Shown in pieces: positions 1 through 11,486 of a stretch of DNA of 64,000 nt. The notes beneath the pieces are model-generated. The model saw only the letters and a program-made list of their open reading frames with translations, was not told the origin of the DNA and ran no database searches. Origin of the DNA: Megalobrama amblycephala (taxonomy: Eukaryota; Chordata; Actinopteri; Cypriniformes; Xenocyprididae); the NCBI RefSeq assembly GCF_018812025.1, contig NC_063051.1, positions 6,201,896-6,265,895 on the forward strand. The letters run 5' to 3'. Position 1 is the first letter of the stretch, and each line of letters starts with the position of its first letter. The position numbers were made by a program, and so were the translations under genes.

Positions 1-904
1 TGTTGTTAGCAATACCATTTTTTGAAGAGTAAGTGTCTGAACACCATTCCGGATTGTTCTGGTTAAAGATGTAGTCATGTAGATATGGCTCATGAAATCC
101 TGGAAATGATTTGGTTTCAGGAAAGAGACTCCCTTGTGCTAAAGTAACTTTAGGTCAAATGGCCACAAAATTAACTCATTAGTCATGGATCATAGAGAAT
201 TTAAAATGTCAGTTACATTTGTGTTGAGACCTTGTATGCAACTGACACATGGATTGAGTTTTATAGAAGGTATGTTGCATTTTTTTTAGCAGGGTTATTG
301 TCCAGAGATGGCCGTTTCACTTCTTGGTTATCAAATGCAGATGACCATGCTGTTTTCCCACATCAGGGAATTTTGTACGCAAAAAGAAACATGTATTTGT
401 TTGTTTTGTCATCATAGATGACTCTTTTCCTGTGTTTCTGGTCCCACAGCTTTGAAGAAGGAAGCTTGAGGATTTACTGTGTGTTTCAGCAATAACAGAT
501 GCACTTTCATACACATCTACTGTACATACACAGGCCAACACAGTATTTAGCCTATTAGGTTATTTATCTAATAATATTTAGGCTTATACAGCATTCACTA
601 TGAACTCATCATACGGTATCTTGGAGAATATCTTTAATATCTTTAAAACATATATGTGTGTCTGTGTGTGTACAAATAGCATTTTCTTAACTATTCTTGA
701 CTCTTTTAATTATTGTAGCTTATCAAATGTCCCTAACTGACCTCTTTCGTATAGCCTAATTATTTGGGCAAAGCAGTCTCATTTATAAGTTTAGATCTGA
801 TAAGTCGTCTGGAAGTTAAGCTTAAAGTCATGGGATAGTTATTTTAATCTGAATTCCAGAGTTTTCCCATTTACTGAGTAACTCATCTGAGAAAGATGGC
901 ATAC
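1..904. other. Repeat-poor intergenic DNA, no gene seen
   Basis: AT-rich non-coding sequence. The only open frames are 61-74 codons, overlap on opposite strands and have no recognisable domain, splice-site context or codon bias. A short TG-rich run lies near 655-672. I see nothing else in it. Confidence 0.5.
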
Positions 905-1130
905 TACACTGTAAATGATTTCTGTTGTTTTCACAGTAATATTACTGTATTCTCAAAAATTCCCTACTGTAGAATCTGAATACAGTATGTAGAATTTGTC
1001 ATTTTCACCAAGCATTATTACTGTATTCTAAACAGTTTCCAACTGTATAAGCTGTTTACAGTATGTTACTGTAGATTTTCAATGCATTCTGGGAAAATAT
1101 TAACCTGCTATAAATCTAAATACAGTACTA
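905..1130. repeat. ACTGTA-rich interspersed repeat fragment
   Basis: The segment opens with TACACTGTAAATG and repeats variants of TTACTGTATTCT, TACAGTATGT and ACTGTAGA several times. This resembles the ends of the ACACTGTAAA class of fish DNA transposons, a member of which is seen more completely at 39085-39854. I cannot find a clean opposite terminus, so this is taken as a fragment. Family assignment is by recognition only. Confidence 0.35.
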
Positions 1131-1966
1131 AATGACCACGAAAAACAACCAAACACCTCCTCACGCAACAGCACTGTGACAGACTCATCATGAAGATGAA
1201 AGCCCTCAAGAGTACGGTAGACATTAGACATTAAGTTTTTGCTTTTCGTCAGCTGTTTTCAAAGCGATTTTATGTTGTTTTTATTCTGTTTCTGCCATAA
1301 TTGACACATAAAACACGATATGCTCTCATTGTGTCATGACGACATCATGTGGTCAATGTGTGGACGTGACATCTGATTGCCTGGAACACATTGGCGTGTG
1401 AAGTGGGACAATTAATGTGTGATATTCCCACGTCCAACCTTGTCTGGAATGCAGCATTTAGCTGCAGTGCATTGCGAAAGCACGGCCAAACAGAGAGAAC
1501 TGTTCTGATTGTCTGACTGTGTTTTGTAACTGTGTTGCGTCACGTTCAGTTTTAACCATTCGGTGTGGAGAAATAAATTGATGGTTGGGACATAGTGGCT
1601 GTTTCTCAATATGCATGTGCTCTTTAGCGTTTGTGTTGTCATACCACGTAGGCCCCCCAAAGCCCCCCATCCCCTTGACGCTGGGCCTGGTACAGAGAAT
1701 GCATGAAAGTACCCTTAATATCGAGGATGCATACTGCATAGAGTGCAGACTTGATAGAGTCGAACAGTTGCAGACAGATGACATATGGAAGCCAGTAAGC
1801 TTTAAACTCAAGACATTCTTGCTGAAAGCTTGAAATATGTGACAGCTCATGAAAGTAAATATTTGTCTTTTTATTTGGCATAATAAAAAAAAAAAAATCT
1901 ATAAATACCTGGAGAAAGTCTGCAGTATTTTTTTTTTTTTTTTAAATAGGCTTATTTAAAAGAATC
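1131..1966. other. Intergenic DNA, no gene seen
   Basis: No credible coding exon. The overlapping opposite-strand open frames near 1412-1881 (80-130 codons) shadow one another and match no family I know. An A-run lies near 1885-1898 and a T-run near 1928-1943. Confidence 0.45.
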
Positions 1967-2508
1967 TTAAAGGGTTAGTTCACCCAAAAATGAAAATTCT
2001 GTCATTTATTACTTACCCACTTATTTAGTGATGGCCGATTTCAAAACACTGCTTCATGAAGCATCGGATCATAAATGAATCAGTGTATCGAATCTGCTGT
2101 TCGGAGCGCCAAAGTCACGTGATTTCAGCCGTTGGCAGTTTGACACGCGATCTGAATCATGATCCGATACACTGATTAATTTGTGCTCCGAATCTTCCTG
2201 AAGCAGTGTTTTGAAATCGGCCATCACTAAATAAGTTGTTATTTTGTTTTTTTTGGCGCACCAAAAATATTCTCGTTGCTTTATAATGTACTCACATGAA
2301 CCGATTTAAATATGTTTTTAGTACCTTTATGAATCTTGAGAGAGGAAATATCATCGCTCCCTATGGAGGCCTCACGGAGCCATCGGATTTCAACTAAAAT
2401 ATCTTAATTTGTGTTCTGAAGATGAACGAAGGTCTTACGGGTGTGGAACGGCATGAGGGTAAGTAATAAATGACAGAATTTTCATTTTTGGTTGAACTAA
2501 CCCTTTAA
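1967..2508. mobile_element. Non-autonomous DNA transposon with long terminal inverted repeats
   Basis: The left end TTAAAGGGTTAGTTCACCC is mirrored by the right end GTTGAACTAACCCTTTAA. The match continues inward through a segment reading GAAAATTCTGTCATTTATTA on the left and its complement on the right, giving arms of roughly 50 bp. There is no transposase frame. The same family occurs at 48468-49440, and a related foldback at 32581-33374. A second inverted repeat (2020-2055 and 2200-2235) is nested inside. The superfamily cannot be fixed from this sequence alone. Confidence 0.85.
2020..2235. repeat. Nested 36-bp perfect inverted repeat
   Basis: Bases 2020-2055 and 2200-2235 are exact reverse complements over 36 bp, starting CTTATTTAGTGATGGCCG. 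About 145 bp lie between them and contain further imperfect complementarity (GATCCGATACACTGATT against its complement). The layout suggests a small inverted-repeat element that became part of, or inserted into, the surrounding transposon. The copy at 49.2-49.4 kb carries the same internal segment, so the nesting is older than both copies. Confidence 0.7.
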
Positions 2509-4217
2509 CTTTAACAAAGCGTGATATTATATAAGATGTACACAAAGATGTATTCTGTGTCCCTCTGATTTTGTTCTTTCAAGTCCTGGCAAGATCAGTC
2601 TCCACAAGAACGCAAGTCCATTCTTTGTGTTCTTAAAATTCAGAAACAGCCAGTGTAAAGCTGAAATGATCTAGACAAAGTTGAAACGGGGTCTGTACTT
2701 TCAGATGTTCAGGACGGATTTGTTTTTCTTGATAGCATGCAGGTGTTTCCAAGCCAGCCACGCTTGAACATGTAATTGGCGATTGCTGTTGCTCAGGGTG
2801 ATGCTGACAGGTGCACACTGCAAGATGACTCACATCACTCCCCTCCTCTCTTCACTTCTCTATCTACTCACTTCTAAAACAATCAGCCATTTTCGAATTG
2901 TTCTAGAATGACCTTTACTTCATCAGACTGATGTTAAATGACTTGAATCGAACCCCAAGTTTTATTGGATTAGTCGGTGGGATAGAGCGTTGGCTGTGTA
3001 TTGAATTTTGAAACTGAATTTAAAACTAGCTTACCTTAATTTAATACAGATTGATTTTTCTTATTCTTTGAAATAATTATGCAACAGGGACAAAACACAT
3101 TCCACACCACTATGCAGGATGTAAAATCTAAAAATGGCCATTAAATGAGTATTGATATATGCACTTACACCCTTACTGACTGGCATACCTGCTTACATGA
3201 TATGGGCCCTTTTGTCCACAAATTAAATTAATTAATCTGATTAAAATAGATAAATAGCCAGATAACAGGCGTAAATGGAAGAAAAAATAAGCATAATACA
3301 CCATTTAAAGAAAACAAAGTGTAGTGCAAAGTGCCAACTCCACTAAAATTCCTTTGGTAACTAATAGTTGCGCCTCTGTTTAAGGTGTAAAATATGGTTT
3401 ATTTTCTAAGGAAAAATGTTAGATTAAATGCATATTTTAAATTTCACAAGTAAATTATGGAAAACATTCCATTCTCCTATTGAGAAAATTATTATGCATG
3501 TCTCTCGTCATTTGCATGTGGTGTTACGAATCGATGGAACGGATCGTAATGAGAGGTGAATGGGTCACATTGTTTAACACCGTCTCAGCCCTTTTTCATT
3601 TCCTGTGAGTAAAAGACCCATGGTGTGAAGTGCCAGCGGAGATTGTTTTTCATAGATATGGGCAGAGATAAGGAGTAGATGGTAATATCTGTTTTATTGG
3701 CTGCCTGAGGCTCATCCAAGATGCCTTGCATTCTAAACAGGGCTTAACTTTGAGCATTTCTGCAACAGATAAACTCTTGAGAGTGGTTCAGCTCTCATGG
3801 AGATATTTACCCAATGACCTCCCTCTTGTATTTAAGCTAATTAATGAGGTGTCAAAGCCATTAAAATGAGAATGAATCCTTATGGGTCTTTTGGGACAGG
3901 AGTTGACATGATGTATTACAATGGTTACTTTAAGGTTTTCTTTTTTGCTTCAAGTTGTCACACAGTAACAAATAGCACATATGCCTTAGTGTTTTTATGC
4001 CAGATCATTGAGTATTCCACCCTCAAGATCATATCTGATTGCTGAAGAAGTGTGAGTCATTCTCTGCAGGGGAAGATTGATCACCCAGGTTGCTATTGAT
4101 TTATGTGTTTCAAACAAAATTGCCTAATATATAAGCATGTAAACAAACAACAACATTGGTGTTGCGCACTGTGGCTCATTGATGGCTAAACTGGCAGAAT
4201 GTCAAACAACGTCAAGT
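2509..4217. other. Repeat-poor intergenic DNA, no gene seen
   Basis: AT-rich, apparently single-copy sequence. No open frame has recognisable protein similarity and no transposon ends are visible. Conserved non-coding elements could be present but cannot be recognised without alignment to other fish. Confidence 0.4.
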
Positions 4218-5302
4218 TCAAAAATCTGTCATTTCTTTACTTGCGTGTCATTCTAAACCTGTATGAATTTCTTCTGTGGAACACAATATAGGTTCAGTGG
4301 TAGAAACCACTAAACGCCACTTTCTTTTGTCAGCAAAAGCCTCTGAAGAGCCAATTGGAAGACACAAGATGAATGACGGTGTGCATATGAGCTGGCTTTC
4401 AATCGCTGAGCTGCAAGTTTTTATCATGTTTTGTCCATCCTTATACAGTTGCAATGACAGGATTTTGTGAGTAACAAGTATAACACAATAATGTTGCTTT
4501 TGCTGCTGTAAAACTGACAGAATGGACATTTTACTATTTCTTGCTGTCCAAAGAGGTGGACTTGGAGGTTTTTGCAAAAAAAAAAAAAAAAAAAAAAAAA
4601 GGCAGCATATGGTTTTGCAGCATATGGTTCAGTCAAATTTGTTAAATACCAATGAATTGACTAAAGTGACATTTTTAAAAAAATAAGGCATTTTAATAAC
4701 TGACTGATAACCTTTTCGTTGCCATTAAAGTGAAATTATTGATCCTAAACATAGGAGCCTGGTAAAAATGCTAATTTAAAAGAAAAGGTCAGACGGACTG
4801 ATCGGTGATGGTCAATTTTTTGAGATCCTCCTATCAGAATGCTAGTAGCCGATCATGTGACAAGCTTGGCGATTTCAGAAAAAAATTCAAACAAGATGGC
4901 AGCCTCTCAGTGCAGTGAAGTGAAGAAAAGGAGCATGAACTTCTATCTTTTTACACTGGTAAGTTGTCACGTCAAACCAAAATAGGGAATTTACCTTATT
5001 TAATGCTTGAAATACCAACAGGTGTCCAATTTAATGTGCGTAGGCTGTAATTAACGTGAGTAGCGTTAATAACGTTAATTAACGTGAGTAGTGGCGTAGG
5101 TTGTAGAACTGAACGTATGACACATGAAAGTACCTTTTGACGCGATCAAAGGCATTTATATTTAATAAAAACAAAGAAAATACATGAAAAGTTGAAATAA
5201 AGGGCCAAACAAGTGCTTATAATAAAGTATTTATTGGCTTGGCGATAGATTTGCTCCTCTCTGATTGGTTGCTGCCAACTCTCCGTAGCCCAGTGTGGCG
5301 AC
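4218..5302. repeat. Transposon fragment, poly-A run and unassigned sequence
   Basis: At about 4225-4290 the phrase CATTCTAAACCTGTATGAAT followed by TTCTTCTGTGGAACACAA is the interior of a common cyprinid DNA repeat. Its complement appears at 5640-5690, so the two may be the ends of one interrupted element. A 25-base A-run occupies about 4577-4601. Between 4600 and 5300 I see no gene and no further repeat ends. Confidence 0.4.
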
Positions 5303-5431
5303 CAGGGCGGGCGAGAGCCGTGAGGGAACGGCGCGAGGCCGGTGGCGCGAGAGTTAATGATCTTCACCTGTGAGGATTAACACAAGCGTCACCGGCCTCG
5401 CGCCGTTCCCTCACGGCTCTCGCCCGCCCTG
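5303..5431. repeat. GC-rich perfect inverted repeat (42-bp arms)
   Basis: Bases 5303-5344 and 5390-5431 are exact reverse complements for 42 bp, starting CAGGGCGGGCGAGAGCCGTG and separated by 45 bp. The arms are far more GC-rich than the surroundings, so single-stranded DNA or RNA would form a very stable hairpin. It is probably a terminal or internal repeat of a mobile element. Confidence 0.9.
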
Positions 5432-5519
5432 CTCGTCACACCCAGGTCTCTCCAGGTTGCCTGTTGATGGCAACATTGCCCAGCAACATTGCTCAAAAAA
5501 TTGCCGTGTATCATCACCT

Positions 5520-5740
5520 TTAAAGTTTTTTGCATCTGAACTCTTCATATATGTCCTTACAATGAAAGTCAGTGGGGTTCCATGTTGTTTTGGACCCCAG
5601 TGTGTTTCAGTGTATGGACAAAAAAAAAATGTCAAAAGATTTTCTTTTGTGATCCACAGAATAAAGAAATTCATACAGGTTTGAATTGACTTGAGTAAGT
5701 GATGACAACATTTTAATTTTTCGGTGAACTATTCCTAAGG
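5520..5740. mobile_element. DNA-transposon fragment
   Basis: Contains the cyprinid repeat phrases TGAAAGTCAGTGGGGTTCCA and GATCCACAGAATAAAGAAAT, and ends in a TTCGGTGAACTATTCCTAA-type terminus (near 5720-5739). There is no coding capacity. Confidence 0.5.
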
Positions 5741-6792
5741 GAATGCAAAGTCTATCAAGCAAGTTCTTTAGAGATCAATTACTGGACCATAGACTTTTCA
5801 AATTAATCAAGTGATAGATGCTATGCTCTGCATATAAAGCTGGGATATTTTAACATTGAAAAAGTATATCACCTTTACGCTTTAACTGATCTTCCTCTCT
5901 GTTAGACCACTCCAATTTAATTCACTTCTGCTTTGACACCTCTATGGCAAATAATTGTGTGGAAGATTTAAAAAACATGACCAGCTCTTCAGCATAAGTT
6001 AGACAGTGTTTCATCTTTTGTGTTTCACAGAACAAAGAAAATAATATGAGACAGGAATGACAGCGGGGTGACAATGGGAAATTTTATTTTTTAGTGAACT
6101 ACTTTAAATCCGATATTAAAAGTCACTTTCATACTCCCTCTCATTTGTCACTGTCTGCTGTTTTGAATAGATTTGAGCACATGTATAATTCATAATCTGT
6201 ATTTTTTTGAGGTATAAATAAAGAATAAGCACACATCTGATCATTTGTTATGCATCTGAAAATGAGATAATTATAATATATGCATGTATTGCAAAGTACT
6301 CTTTATTGCAAAGGAGTGTTCCGCTACTGTAGAGTGTGTGGGGCTTCGGTTCTGTCACATCTACCAACTGTCCTGCAATGAGAGACCAGAAGGCAATGGT
6401 TTTGGTCTGGAGAATAAATCCAACCCCGTCTCTGTGACTCGATTCGGCCTTATATTGACATCCTATCAGGGTGTGGAACGTGGTGAGGAAGACTGATGAG
6501 CTCTTAGCCACTGTATCTCATTTATCCCAATTACACAGAAGAGTGCTTGTCACCAATGAGGTTTAGGTGGGTGAGTGTAATGGAGGCCAGCTAGTAACAG
6601 CTGTTCAGGTAAACCTCAGTCCCCTGGCTTCAACAGGCGCACTAGTGACTGAGGTTAGAGGCTGCTGACTTTAGTGTCCTTGCTGTTCGAATCCTGCTCA
6701 TAGAGGTTTGAGTTGAATCAGAGGGGTTACACTTTACCCCGGCCTGGGGGAGCCAACATGGCTATTACATTTAACATGAGTTCACTATAAGT
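5741..6792. other. Intergenic DNA with minor repeat traces
   Basis: Near 6015-6110 a degraded end of the same ...GTGAACTA-CTTTAA repeat family is visible. At 6645-6695 there is a weak tRNA-like stretch, listed separately. No gene seen. Confidence 0.4.
6640..6700 (+). repeat. Possible tRNA-derived (SINE-like) fragment
   Basis: A B-box-like TGTTCGAATCC lies at about 6684-6694, and a loose A-box-like GTGACTGAGGTTAGAGG lies about 35 bases upstream. This is the spacing of an RNA polymerase III internal promoter. No cloverleaf can be folded with confidence, so this is at best an old SINE or tRNA pseudogene. Confidence 0.25.
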
Positions 6793-7504
6793 GACAGGTA
6801 GTGCTGGGCGGTGGTATACTGGTTTCAGTTTTGCATATAATATATTTATTTTACATATACAGCCATACCAGAGCGTAGCTAAAACAATTTCTGGATCTGT
6901 TCAATGGCCACAAAGAGCGCTATGTAGAGTGTATCGAGAGGGGACCACTATTAACTGCCTTTTTACTAAGCGGAATGTCACAGAATATGAAAAAATGAAA
7001 TTAAAAAATCAAAAGTATGACTGTACAATGAATCAAATCGCGATATATAGACTATAATATCGCAATACGGAAAGTAATGCGATTGGCTGTTGTACTATGA
7101 CAGCACTGAGCAAGCTTAAGACATGCAGGCTTGACGGAGGGATTGTCTTAAGCTTGCTCAGTGCTGTCATAGTACAACAGCCAATCGCATTACTTTCCGG
7201 TGTTGCATGAATGCAGTTGGCTAGCATCTGTGATCTGATTGGCCGAAGCCTGTGTTGGTGCTTGAAAAGTTGAGAAATCTTCAACTTCTGCCGCGAGTGA
7301 AGTGACGCAACGGAACCCACAATTCAGTTCAGCAAGGCATGACAACCCCCATTCAGAGTAAATGAGAAGTGTTAACGCCGACGTCCCATGTGAATACAGC
7401 GTAAAAGGTCTTCCCGACAATAGGTCAAAATATAAGTTCAGTTTAATTGAAGCATTTATAAACAGAAATATATTACTGTTGCACAGCAGAGTGCACTTCT
7501 GCAA
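6793..7504. mobile_element. Degenerate DNA transposon containing a perfect palindrome
   Basis: The segment starts with GTGCTGGGCGGTGGTATACT, a form of the ...GCTGGGCGGTATACCGGTT start common in fish repeats. It continues through a perfect inverted repeat (7068-7199) to a region with several short opposite-strand open frames. The right boundary is uncertain. Confidence 0.4.
7068..7199. repeat. Perfect 56-bp-arm inverted repeat
   Basis: Bases 7068-7123 and 7144-7199 are exact reverse complements over all 56 positions, separated by only 20 bases. The arm starts CGGAAAGTAATGCGATTGG. Perfect identity implies either recent formation, ongoing arm homogenisation, or selection on the hairpin. Confidence 0.95.
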
Positions 7505-9517
7505 GTAATAGCCTAATAATAATAGTAATATTAAAAGTGTATTTAAACACAGAAATAAAAAAAAGGATCAAACCATATTGTATTTTTTTATTTATTTAAA
7601 TCACTGTATATTAAATATTTAATTATTATTATTACTATTAATATTATTATTGCATATGTCTGGTGTTGGCTGGTGTTTAGGAAAGTGGTGGTGTTCTTTG
7701 TTTTTTAGTCTCTATTTAGTCACTTGGGAGAAAATAATATCAAAGCGACTTTAACCCACCCCGGGTTAAAGATGCTTTAATTTGATTTTATCTTTAGCCC
7801 TGTTGTGTCTTATTGACATGGTATCAAAGATAATATCCTTTTTTTTATCCATTGTTGTTTCTGAACTAAAACCGGTTCAGATCTTTCCTTTTCTGAAACC
7901 TAAAACATTTAGAATTCAGACTTCATACGTCTGACAACAAGGAAGCAAGCTCTGCCAAATATTTTACTAATTCTCCCATCCATAGATGAAAACGGCAGCC
8001 CATCATCGTCTTCCCATGAGAAAATCGCTGCCTGGTAGTTTCCCATTACACATGTAAATCAATTTCCCAGGAGGTTTAAACTTCATCAAATGCGCTGTGG
8101 ATGGTCTGTTTTTTCTAAAAATTTAGTCACGCAAATATGAAGGACAATGCACGCAATGTGTAGAAAGTTCGCTTGTCATGACTTCACCTCAGATGTTTTT
8201 CTTCTAACAAACCAGATATGCTTCTAAAATTCTCCTAAAATCCCATCTTGATTGAAATAAATGAGACCTCATGTGAGTGTTGTGTAATTTGTGGCTTGAG
8301 TATTCCACAGTTTTCAATTTTGTATGCTAAGCTTTGAAAAGAAGGCAAAGACGTTGAAATCTCATAAAAATGAATTATAAAATGAAGCGTGAAAGCTGTA
8401 GTCAGATCTGTTGGTCTTCTCCTCAGCAGTGGTGCAAGAAGGATCAAAATCTGGTCTGAGGAGAGCTTAGCTGGAAGGGAAAACCCCACAATTTATTTAA
8501 AACAAATCTTTGTGCACACAAAGTGTGTCTAAATAGAATCTGCCATGTATCCTCAATTTGACAGGGAGGAATAGCATGTTGGGAATGATGACTGTAAAGG
8601 TGTTTTTTTTCTTCTTCATTGTTTTATGCCCAGCTGTTAATGAACCAATAGTTTTACAATTGTCTGTTAAATTTTTTCTCCATGCCCATTTATTATTGTG
8701 TTCAATAGGTTTCATATTAACTTTACTATGTTCACTTCATTTACACATTGGCCGGATGGTCTCTTCCTTTTTAACAGGTGGTTTTTAGCCAGAATTAATT
8801 GAAAAATCTGACTATATGTGAAGCCAATTCTTTGAGCAGCACATCAAAGCGTTCACTCATACACGGTATGTTACTTACATTGTGATTCAAGTCACCATGA
8901 CATAAGCATAAAGCTATTACTTTTAAAGAAGCCATGGCACCGAGACAAATGACTTCCCATGTGAACAACAAGCTAATTAAACACACAAGCCGGCTGAGGA
9001 GGAAGTGAATTACGTGTTTCAGCCTCTACAGAACCGTGTGGGGCTCTACTTACAAATCTATAAAAACTGTGACCTTTTCTTCAACTTAGTTACATGCCAT
9101 TTAGCAGATGCTTTTCATTGCAAACAACTTAAAGCAAACTAATTGCTTTGCTTGAATGAAACTTAGTTTAAGTGGCTAGCTCAAAAGCAAAATGGTGATA
9201 AAGTAACTCTTCTCATCCAAGACCAAGTTTTGGAAACTGTTTGGTGAATTCACAATTGAATAACATATTTCAAATCAGCAACAAAATATGACATAAATGT
9301 TGTTTCTTATGCTCAAATAGCGTTAAAAGCTTATTTTTTTTTCAGGCTAGACGAGCCAATGCGCATGTGCCGTCCTATGCCTATGTCTCAGGTACCGGAG
9401 ATTCTAACAGCAGCTGCAGTGACTTTATCAATCAGCGTGTGGCTCTTTTACTTAGAAGGCAGGATGTATTCCGCCATATTGTGAGTTGCAGTTTCTCCCA
9501 TTTGTAAGTAATAGGAG
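7505..9517. other. Intergenic DNA, no gene seen
   Basis: AT-rich with AAT/ATT runs near 7520-7650. A degraded L2-tail-like phrase (CATTTAGCAGATGCTTTTC) is at about 9099-9117. No coding exon recognised. Confidence 0.4.
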
Positions 9518-10603
9518 TGAACCTAGTCTGGCTATCACCAGACCAAGCTCAATTTAAAATTGAACATTGGTCTGGGGAGTTTGCTATGTATTTCCTACTG
9601 CACAAGAGGCGTGATCAACGAGCATTAGTCACGCAATTGGATAGTCCTTCAACCAATCAGATCAACGATCCGGGTGACGTACTTTGCAGAGCGATGCGAA
9701 AACTCCAGACAGGTTTACCGTGTGTCTCAATCAGCTCCCTAGCTAAGTAGTCAGGGCACTGATCAGGGAATCAGCCACATTCACTTTCATGATATACTGA
9801 TTCACGACCTAGGGAACTAGGGAGCTGATTGAGACGCAGGTTTAGTTTGTAGCATTGATCCGCGGTTTGCAGAAGCAGCAATGACATCGAGCGATTTTTG
9901 CAGGCTGTGCAAAAATACATGAAAGTGATCGGTATTTACACCCACTCGAGCAATTTGTTTGCTAAACTAAAGAAGTCATTCAGCATCGTCGAGAGGTTAA
10001 AAGGCGACTCTGATACTGTTCTGGTTCAGTGTAAATGAACGCGGAATATAGCCGCCCTAAACTACGTCACTGTCATGACAACCAAAAAGAATTCCAGTCA
10101 GCTCAGGCGGCGCGAGATTCAAGAAGCAGGGAGACGAAACATATAGAGCAAATAATAAAAATATTGTCTACCATCAAGGGGCATTGAAGTAAAAGAGTCC
10201 TGTACTCACATCGTGAAGCAAACCACCAAAATAACAGCAGAGAATCGTCGTGTGTCATTAATCGCTGTTTGTAATCTTCCTATGAAGAGACTGTCGGATC
10301 AACGCTCTGCTACATTTCTCTCAGATAAGGTAAATGCTTAACACAATCGGCGTCACTGTGATTGTGCGTTGTTATTTTGGAGTGACGGGTAGATCAGATA
10401 GAGTTTGAAAGCTGCTTGCCGTCGCTTCTCTATCGTCATCGTGTTATACCCGCCAATAGCGAGCAAGGTGGATAAGCCAGTCTGTGATTGGTTCCCGCAA
10501 AAATGTAAGAGATGCAGCAGAATTGAATGCACGGGTTTCCAGACTGAGTTGCCGAGCGAAATCAAATCGCCGGCAGATCAGGCTGGGTTTACCCAGACTA
10601 AGT
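9518..10603. mobile_element. DNA transposon copy (CTAGTCTGG... type) with nested MITE
   Basis: The left end reads CCTAGTCTGGCTATCACCAG (from about 9521), followed by a local AGACCAAGCTC / TTGGTCTGG inverted pair. The right end near 10590-10603 reads TTACCCAGACTAAGTGAACC, a loose inverted match. There is no transposase. A short second element (9722-9837) interrupts it. Confidence 0.5.
9722..9837. mobile_element. 116-bp MITE with TIRs GTGTCTCAATCAGCTCCCTAG
   Basis: The 21-base left end GTGTCTCAATCAGCTCCCTAG is mirrored by CTAGGGAGCTGATTGAGACGC on the right. The 626-bp element at 44940-45565 has the same ends and shares the adjacent phrase AGTCAGGGCACTGA, and also GATATACTGATTCACGA near the right end. 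The short copy is therefore an internally deleted derivative of that family. Confidence 0.85.
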
Positions 10604-10804
10604 GAACCATCTTTCTATATCTATAGTCTTTGGTGTAGTTCATTCAGCCCCTGCTGGTAGATGACGGAACTGTCTGTATTACTGTTTGTGCATAGCAGGG
10701 GCATCTTCCCTGAGGAGGCAAGGGAGGCAGTACCTCCTCAAAAATTGGATGAGAAAATAATCCATATTACAAAAATAAAACCAATGCAAATATACAATGG
10801 GACA
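10604..10804. other. Short spacer between two transposons
   Basis: Contains a local GGGGCATCTTCCCTGAGGAGG-type stretch and no coding sequence. Confidence 0.3.
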
Positions 10805-11486
10805 TTAAAGGTCCAGTTTTTCGTGTTTTTCTGAAGCTTTGATTGTGTTTATAGTGTGCAATATAACATGTTCATGTTTCGCGTGTAAAAAAACACAGTA
10901 TTTTTCACATAATTTACTTATCTGTATACCGCTGTTTCCACTGTCATAAAAACGGGCTGATGACTTCCTTGTTCTATGAAGTCCCTCCTTCAGAAATACG
11001 TAACGAGTTCTGATTGTGCCAGCGGTTCCTGTGTTGTGATTCGACAGCAGTTTAGCGCATCTTGCCCGGAAAGGTCACGCCTCTTACCATAACGTGGAGA
11101 TGCACGCGCTCAGTGTTATTGTAAACATGTCTTTAATTTTACCCTATCAATTTGAGCCGGAATCAGACCCAGTGATTGGACTGCGGGATGAAAATAACAG
11201 CGTTTCGACGACATGGCGACAAACACACTCTACAAACGCAACTCTTGTGTATTCCTGTGGGCAGAGGTTAGTCAAAAAACTGTTTTAGTGAGGTCATTAA
11301 AGAAGGAAGTAGAGGGATGTAGTCCAAACTGGCCGTTCGATGTAGGCGACTTTTGTTAAATAAAATATCTCGCTTGGCATTGAACTTTGAGCTTTAAAAT
11401 TTTACAGATTTTATTTATACTCTAACAACAACATTACACACTAACTAAAGTTTGAAACATGGGATCACGAAGAACGGGACCTTTAA
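10805..11486. mobile_element. 682-bp DNA transposon, TTAAAGGTCC ... GGACCTTTAA
   Basis: The left end TTAAAGGTCCAGTTTTTCGTG is mirrored by CACGAAGAACGGGACCTTTAA at the right end with a few mismatches, so the boundaries are clear. Inside, a frame around 11094-11288 contains a stretch reading SLILPYQFEPESDP, followed by a possible splice donor. This resembles the start of a captured cellular or transposon exon (see findings). There is no intact transposase. Confidence 0.8.

Noticed and set aside
1458..1881. Overlapping open frames of 80-130 codons on both strands
   Set aside because: Open in several frames simultaneously, no domains, no splice context, no codon bias.
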